Assembly: GCF_900114735.1 (NCBI RefSeq)
Contig: NZ_FOUA01000009.1
Span: forward strand, 1-64,000
Length of the DNA stretch: 64,000 bases
Source: Halopseudomonas bauzanensis
GTDB lineage: Bacteria; Pseudomonadota; Gammaproteobacteria; Pseudomonadales; Pseudomonadaceae
Direction of reading: 5' to 3'
This document shows, one piece after another, positions 59,862 through 64,000 of this stretch (position 1 is the first letter of the stretch; each line of letters starts with the position of its first letter). The notes beneath the pieces were generated by a model that made no database searches, was not told the origin of the DNA, and was given only the letters and a program-made list of their open reading frames with translations. The position numbers were made by a program, and so were the translations under genes.

Positions 59862-60987
59862 GGATGCCACCGATCATCGGCTGATGGCCCGGGCCATTCA
59901 ATTGGCGGCTCGAGGTCTGTACACCACCGAACCGAATCCCCGGGTGGGCTGTGTACTGGCGCGCGACGGCGAGATTGTCGGCGAGGGCTGGCACGTGCGT
60001 GCCGGCGAGGGCCATGCCGAAGTCAACGCCCTGGCCCAGGCCGGCGAACGCGCTCGCGGCGCTACGGCCTATGTCACCCTGGAGCCCTGCAGCCACTTCG
60101 GCAAGACCCCGCCCTGCGCCAATGCCCTGATCGATGCGGGCGTCAGCCGCGTGGTGGCGGCCATGCAGGATCCGAATCCCCAAGTGGCAGGCCAGGGGCT
60201 GGCGCGGCTGCGCGCCGCCGGCATCGAGGTCGACTGCGGCCTGCTGGAAAGCGAAGCGCGGGATCTCAACCCCGGTTTCATCAAGCGCATGCAGCAGGGA
60301 TTACCCTGGGTGCGGTTGAAACTGGCCATGAGTCTGGATGGTCGCACCGCCATGGCCAGCGGTGAAAGCCAGTGGATCACCGGGCCGCAGGCTCGCGCCG
60401 ATGTACAACGCCTGCGGGCGCGCAGTGGTGCGGTGATCAGCGGGGCGGATAGCGTGCTGCTGGATGATTCGGCGCTGACGGTGCGCGCCGCCGAGCTCGG
60501 CCTGGATGCCGACCTGGCAACCGCAGCCGCCGCCAGCCAGCCCCTGCGAGTGTTGATCGATGGGCGCCTGCGAGTACCGCTGCAGCAGCGGCTGTTCCGC
60601 GAAGCCGGTCCGGTGCTGGTGGCCTGTGCCGACACGCAGCAACGCGAAGCGGAGTACCGGCATGACGGAGCCGAGTTGCTGGCGCTGCCCGGCGAGCAGG
60701 GCAGGGTTGATCTCGGCGGCCTGCTGCAGGAACTCGGCCGGCGTGGCTGCAATGAGGTACTGGTAGAGTCCGGTGCCGATCTGGCGGGTGCCTTCTGGCG
60801 CGCCGCCTTGGTAGATGAGTTGATTGTCTATATGGCGCCAAGGCTGCTGGGTAGCCGGGCGCGACCGCTGTTGGATCTGCCCTTCGACAGGATGGCCGAG
60901 GCCATGGATCTCGATGTGACCGACATGCGGGTTATCGGCCGTGATTGGCGGATTACGGCGCGACCGGTGTCTTCCTTCCGAGAGTAA
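59854..60987 (+). CDS. ribD: Bifunctional riboflavin deaminase/reductase
   Basis: 377 residues. Deaminase domain (1-145) with zinc ligands His54 ([10 protein letters not shown]), Cys79 ([10 protein letters not shown]) and Cys88 (PPCAN). Reductase domain (150-377) with [20 protein letters not shown] and the NADPH site [17 protein letters not shown]. Second and third steps of riboflavin synthesis, giving the phosphate of 5-amino-6-ribitylaminouracil, whose dephosphorylated form CofG/CofH use for F420. Confidence 0.95.
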   Translation: MPEDATDHRLMARAIQLAARGLYTTEPNPRVGCVLARDGEIVGEGWHVRAGEGHAEVNALAQAGERARGATAYVTLEPCSHFGKTPPCANALIDAGVSRVVAAMQDPNPQVAGQGLARLRAAGIEVDCGLLESEARDLNPGFIKRMQQGLPWVRLKLAMSLDGRTAMASGESQWITGPQARADVQRLRARSGAVISGADSVLLDDSALTVRAAELGLDADLATAAAASQPLRVLIDGRLRVPLQQRLFREAGPVLVACADTQQREAEYRHDGAELLALPGEQGRVDLGGLLQELGRRGCNEVLVESGADLAGAFWRAALVDELIVYMAPRLLGSRARPLLDLPFDRMAEAMDLDVTDMRVIGRDWRITARPVSSFRE

Positions 60988-60994
60988 CCACCCC

Positions 60995-62251
60995 ATGAGC
61001 GTAGTAGAAGTAGCCCTGCTGCTGATGGCCATTCTGGCCATCCTCGGCGTCATATTTGAAGAAGTGACCCACATCAGCAAGTCCATCGTCGTGCTGTTCT
61101 TCGGTACGCTGGCCTGGATGCTGTTGTTCATCAGCGCGCCGGACGAGGCATTCCGGCTGCGGGTGCAGGAAGCCTTCAACCATAATATTCTCGATATCGC
61201 CGGGCTGTGGCTGTTCCTGATGGCGACCATGACCTTCGTCGCCTATCTGAACAAGAAGGGCTTGATCGACAGTGTCATCTTCAAGATCCTGCCCCGGCAG
61301 ATCAGCGAGCGTAAACTGCTGTTTCTGACGGCGCTGTTCTGCTTCGCCTTTTCATCCTTCGCTGACAATATCACCGCAACCCTGGTGTCCATGGCGCTGG
61401 TGCTGAGCCTCAAGCTGGAGCTGCGCAAGGCCCTGCGCTTCGCCACGCTGGTGGTGTTCTCGGTCAACTCCGGTGGGGTGGCAATGATCACCGGCGACGT
61501 CACCACGCTGATGATCTTCCTTGCCGGCAAGGTGGAGATCACCCAACTGCTGTTGCTCAGCCTGCCGGCACTGGCGGCTGTCATGCTGCTGGCCGGGATG
61601 CTGTCGATCGGCATGAACGGTGTGGTGACCATTGACCGCAGCAATCGGGTGCACTCGCAGCGCACCGGGCGGATGGTCGCATGGGTCTTCTTCCTGACCA
61701 TCTTCGCCACCATCCTGCTCAGCCTGCTGTTCGATATTCCGCCGACCCTGACGTTCCTGGCGGGCCTGTCGGTCATGTTCCTGCTGGCGCACCAGATGGA
61801 GGAGAAGGTCATCAATGACCCTATCCTCGAATACATCCGCGCCATCGAATTCGAGACCCTGCTGTTCTTCCTCGGTATTCTGCTGGTGGTCGGCATGCTG
61901 CAGTTCATTGGTGTACTTGGCAGCCTGACCGCGTTGTACGACATGATGCCGACGCTGCTGGCCAACTTCCTGATGGGCTTGCTGTCGGCCTTGATCGACA
62001 ACGTACCGCTGACCGCCGCGCTGCTCAAATCCGACCTGGAAATGAGTGTCGCTGAATGGATGGGGCTGACTTATGCTGTCGGTGTGGGGGGTTCCCTGCT
62101 TATAATTGGCTCCGCCGCCGGGATCGTGGCCATGAGCAAGTTGCCGGGGTTGACCTTCATGTCCTACTTCCGCAGCTTCGGGTTGTTGTTCTTCGCCTTC
62201 GTTGTCGGCTTCCTGGCGGTTTACGGCGTGGGCGTGTTGATCACGCCCTGA
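60995..62251 (+). CDS. NhaD-type Na+/H+ antiporter family protein
   Basis: 418 residues from the ATG at 60995, 7 nt after ribD. About eleven to twelve membrane segments of the ion-transporter superfamily; characteristic FSSFADNITATLVSMALVLS and LLSALIDNVPLTAALLKSDL, the two conserved Asp-Asn half-helix motifs of NhaD, and FSVNSGGVAMITGDVTTLMI. Likely exports Na+ or Li+ at high salt or pH. The position between ribD and ribE is unusual. Confidence 0.85.
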   Translation: MSVVEVALLLMAILAILGVIFEEVTHISKSIVVLFFGTLAWMLLFISAPDEAFRLRVQEAFNHNILDIAGLWLFLMATMTFVAYLNKKGLIDSVIFKILPRQISERKLLFLTALFCFAFSSFADNITATLVSMALVLSLKLELRKALRFATLVVFSVNSGGVAMITGDVTTLMIFLAGKVEITQLLLLSLPALAAVMLLAGMLSIGMNGVVTIDRSNRVHSQRTGRMVAWVFFLTIFATILLSLLFDIPPTLTFLAGLSVMFLLAHQMEEKVINDPILEYIRAIEFETLLFFLGILLVVGMLQFIGVLGSLTALYDMMPTLLANFLMGLLSALIDNVPLTAALLKSDLEMSVAEWMGLTYAVGVGGSLLIIGSAAGIVAMSKLPGLTFMSYFRSFGLLFFAFVVGFLAVYGVGVLITP

Positions 62252-62276
62252 CCATGCATCTGTAACCGAGGCAATC

Positions 62277-62942
62277 ATGTTTACCGGGATAATCGAAGCA
62301 GTTGGACAGATCCACAGCCTGCAGCCACGCAGCGGCGATGTGCGGGCTTATGTGAAGACCGGCAAGCTGGACCTGGCCGACGTCAAGTTGGGTGACAGCA
62401 TCGCCGTCAACGGCGTGTGTCTGACGGTCGTGGAACTGCCCGGCGATGGTTTCTGGGCGGATGTCAGCCAGGAAACCATGCGCCGCAGCGCCTTTACTGA
62501 GCTGAAGGTGGGCAGCCGGGTGAATCTGGAGAAGGCGTTAACCGCCTCCACCCGGCTGGGCGGACATCTGGTCAGCGGCCACGTCGATGGCGTCGGCAAG
62601 GTCCTGTCACGGGAAGAGGAGGCGCGCTCGGTGCGCTTTCGCATCGAAGCGCCGGCGGCGCTGGCCCGCTATATCGCCGAGAAGGGTTCGATTACCGTGG
62701 ATGGCACCAGCCTCACGGTCAACGGGGTTGATGGTGCGATCTTCGACCTGAACATCGTCCCGCACACCCTGCAGGAAACCGTGATGGGCGATTACCAGCC
62801 CGGCCGTCCGGTGAACCTGGAGGTAGATGTGATCGCCCGTTATCTGGAACGTCTGCTGCTGGGTGACAAGGCTGCCGAAGCGGGCGCCGCCCCCGGTATC
62901 AACATGGCGTTTCTTGCCGAGAACGGCTTTCTGAAGTCCTGA
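62277..62942 (+). CDS. ribE: Riboflavin synthase, alpha subunit
   Basis: 221 residues with the two similar barrels: MFTGIIEAVGQIHSLQPRSG with SIAVNGVCLTVVEL, and LGGHLVSGHVDGVGKVL with SITVDGTSLTVNGVDG. Dismutates two 6,7-dimethyl-8-ribityllumazines to riboflavin. Pseudomonads usually call it ribC or ribE. Confidence 0.95.
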   Translation: MFTGIIEAVGQIHSLQPRSGDVRAYVKTGKLDLADVKLGDSIAVNGVCLTVVELPGDGFWADVSQETMRRSAFTELKVGSRVNLEKALTASTRLGGHLVSGHVDGVGKVLSREEEARSVRFRIEAPAALARYIAEKGSITVDGTSLTVNGVDGAIFDLNIVPHTLQETVMGDYQPGRPVNLEVDVIARYLERLLLGDKAAEAGAAPGINMAFLAENGFLKS

Positions 62943-62963
62943 CAACGTGCCCGGGAGGGCCGT

Positions 62964-64000
62964 ATGAAACTGAATACTATTGAAGAACTGATTGAAGATA
63001 TCCGCGCCGGCAAGATGGTCATCCTGATGGATGATGAGGACCGCGAGAATGAAGGCGACCTGATCATGGCCGCCGAAGCCTGCAAGGCCGAAGACATCAA
63101 CTTCATGGCGCGTTATGGTCGCGGCCTGATCTGCATGCCCATGAGCCTGGAGCGCTGCGAACGGCTCAAGCTGCCGCTGATGGTGCAGCGCAATGGCTCG
63201 GGGTTCGGCACCAAGTTCACCGTTTCCATTGAAGCCGCCGAAGGTGTCACCACCGGCATTTCCGCTGCCGACCGGGCGCGCACCGTGGAAGCGGCCGCCG
63301 CCCCCGATGCTGTCGCCGAAGATATCGTCAGCCCCGGTCATATCTTCCCGTTGATGGCTCAGCCCGGTGGTGTACTGGCGCGGGCCGGCCATACCGAAGC
63401 CGCCTGTGATCTGGCGCGCATGGGTGGTTTCGGTGAGTCCGGCGTCATCTGCGAGATCATGAACGAGGATGGCAGCATGGCGCGGCGTCCCGAACTGGAA
63501 GCCTTTGCCGAAGAGCACGACCTGAAGATCGGTACCATTGCCGACCTGATCCACTACCGCCTGCTCAATGAGCGCACCGTGCAGCGGGTTTCCGAGCAGC
63601 CGCTGGATACCGAGCTGGGCACCTTCAACCTGGTGACCTACAAGGACAGCCTGGAAAACGCCGTACACCTGGCCTTGACCCTGGGCGAGATCGAACCGGA
63701 ACAGCCGACCCTGGTGCGGGTGCACAACATGGACCCGCTGCGCGACCTGTTCATGGTCAAGCAGCCGGGCCGCTGGAGCCTGCGCGCGGCCATGGCCAAG
63801 CTGGCCGAGCAGGGCAATGGCGTGGTGTTGTTGCTGGGCAACCAGATGGAAGGCGACGAATTGCTGCACCATGTGCAACAGCTGAGCGGCGATGAGCCGG
63901 CAGTGCGCCGTCCCACCACCTACAATACCGTAGGGGCCGGCTCGCAGATCCTGCGCGATCTGGGTGTACGCAAGATGCGGCTGCTATCGTTGCCGATGCG
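62964..64000 (+). CDS. ribBA: 3,4-dihydroxy-2-butanone-4-phosphate synthase with GCHII-like C-terminal domain (partial, runs off the window)
   Basis: The frame is open to the end; 345 codons are present. The DHBP-synthase domain (1-200) has the catalytic DDEDRENEGDLIMAAE and GFGTKFTVSIEAAEGVTTGI. The C-terminal part resembles GTP cyclohydrolase II, but in place of the zinc cysteines (HSECLTGDVFGS-like and RCDCG) it reads VRVHNMDPLRDLFMVKQPG, so that activity is probably lost. A separate RibA would then be needed elsewhere in the genome. Preceded by GGGAGG. Confidence 0.93.
   Translation, partial: MKLNTIEELIEDIRAGKMVILMDDEDRENEGDLIMAAEACKAEDINFMARYGRGLICMPMSLERCERLKLPLMVQRNGSGFGTKFTVSIEAAEGVTTGISAADRARTVEAAAAPDAVAEDIVSPGHIFPLMAQPGGVLARAGHTEAACDLARMGGFGESGVICEIMNEDGSMARRPELEAFAEEHDLKIGTIADLIHYRLLNERTVQRVSEQPLDTELGTFNLVTYKDSLENAVHLALTLGEIEPEQPTLVRVHNMDPLRDLFMVKQPGRWSLRAAMAKLAEQGNGVVLLLGNQMEGDELLHHVQQLSGDEPAVRRPTTYNTVGAGSQILRDLGVRKMRLLSLPM

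Overview
The window reads as a chromosomal segment of a marine or halotolerant gammaproteobacterium of the Pseudomonas/Halopseudomonas group. The basis is recognition of gene order and protein sequence, not a database search: a complete S10-spc-alpha ribosomal block followed directly by a KatA-type catalase, then metQIN, uvrA, a YajR-like MFS gene and ssb, and at the far end nrdR-ribD-ribE-ribBA. No tRNA, rRNA, insertion sequence, prophage or CRISPR array was seen.

Layout. 1-13884: end of tuf, then 28 ribosomal/secY/rpoA genes. 14-23 kb: katA, metNIQ, uvrA, MFS transporter, ssb. 23-27.5 kb: a stand-alone trimethylamine monooxygenase (tmm), a histidine phosphatase, an RmlD-like reductase, OmpW. 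27.7-32.5 kb: a six-gene TonB2-type energy-transducing operon (DUF3450, TtpC-like, ExbB, ExbD, TonB, TPR) behind a Fur-like site. 32.5-35.7 kb: a zinc-responsive operon (ZrgA-like protein, ABC ATPase, FtsX-like permease, DUF3299) behind a good Zur-like site. 35.8-58 kb: a large pyrimidine-salvage and catabolism island. 58-64 kb: thioredoxin-like protein, protein methyltransferase, nrdR and riboflavin genes, with an NhaD-type antiporter between ribD and ribE.

The most interesting part is 35.8-58 kb. It encodes a Tsx-type outer-membrane channel, two NCS1 nucleobase permeases, cytosine deaminase, dihydropyrimidinase, beta-ureidopropionase, beta-alanine aminotransferase and (methyl)malonate-semialdehyde dehydrogenase. 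That is the reductive pyrimidine pathway from cytosine/uracil/thymine to acetyl- or propionyl-CoA, except that the usual NAD(P)H dihydropyrimidine dehydrogenase (PreT/PreA) is not in the window. In its place, in one tight operon with beta-ureidopropionase, lie the coenzyme F420 pathway (cofG, cofH, cofD, cofC, cofE), an NADPH:F420 oxidoreductase and one F420-dependent luciferase-like oxidoreductase. My central hypothesis is that this organism reduces uracil/thymine with F420H2, and that the F420 pathway is maintained for this purpose. F420 is rare in this bacterial group.

Regulation supports a single system. A near-identical 18-bp inverted repeat occurs before the permease/dihydropyrimidinase operon (43456-43473) and before the F420 operon (57913-57930). 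A RutR-like TetR regulator lies between the two operons. A-rich (AAN)n tracts resembling Hfq/Crc targets sit just upstream of the start codons of tsx, codB, the NCS1 permease and cofG. The long leader of the permease operon also holds an unrecognised 18-codon ORF with a good ribosome-binding site and several hairpins. The function of the F420-dependent enzyme, the operator assignment and the micropeptide are inferences from sequence alone.
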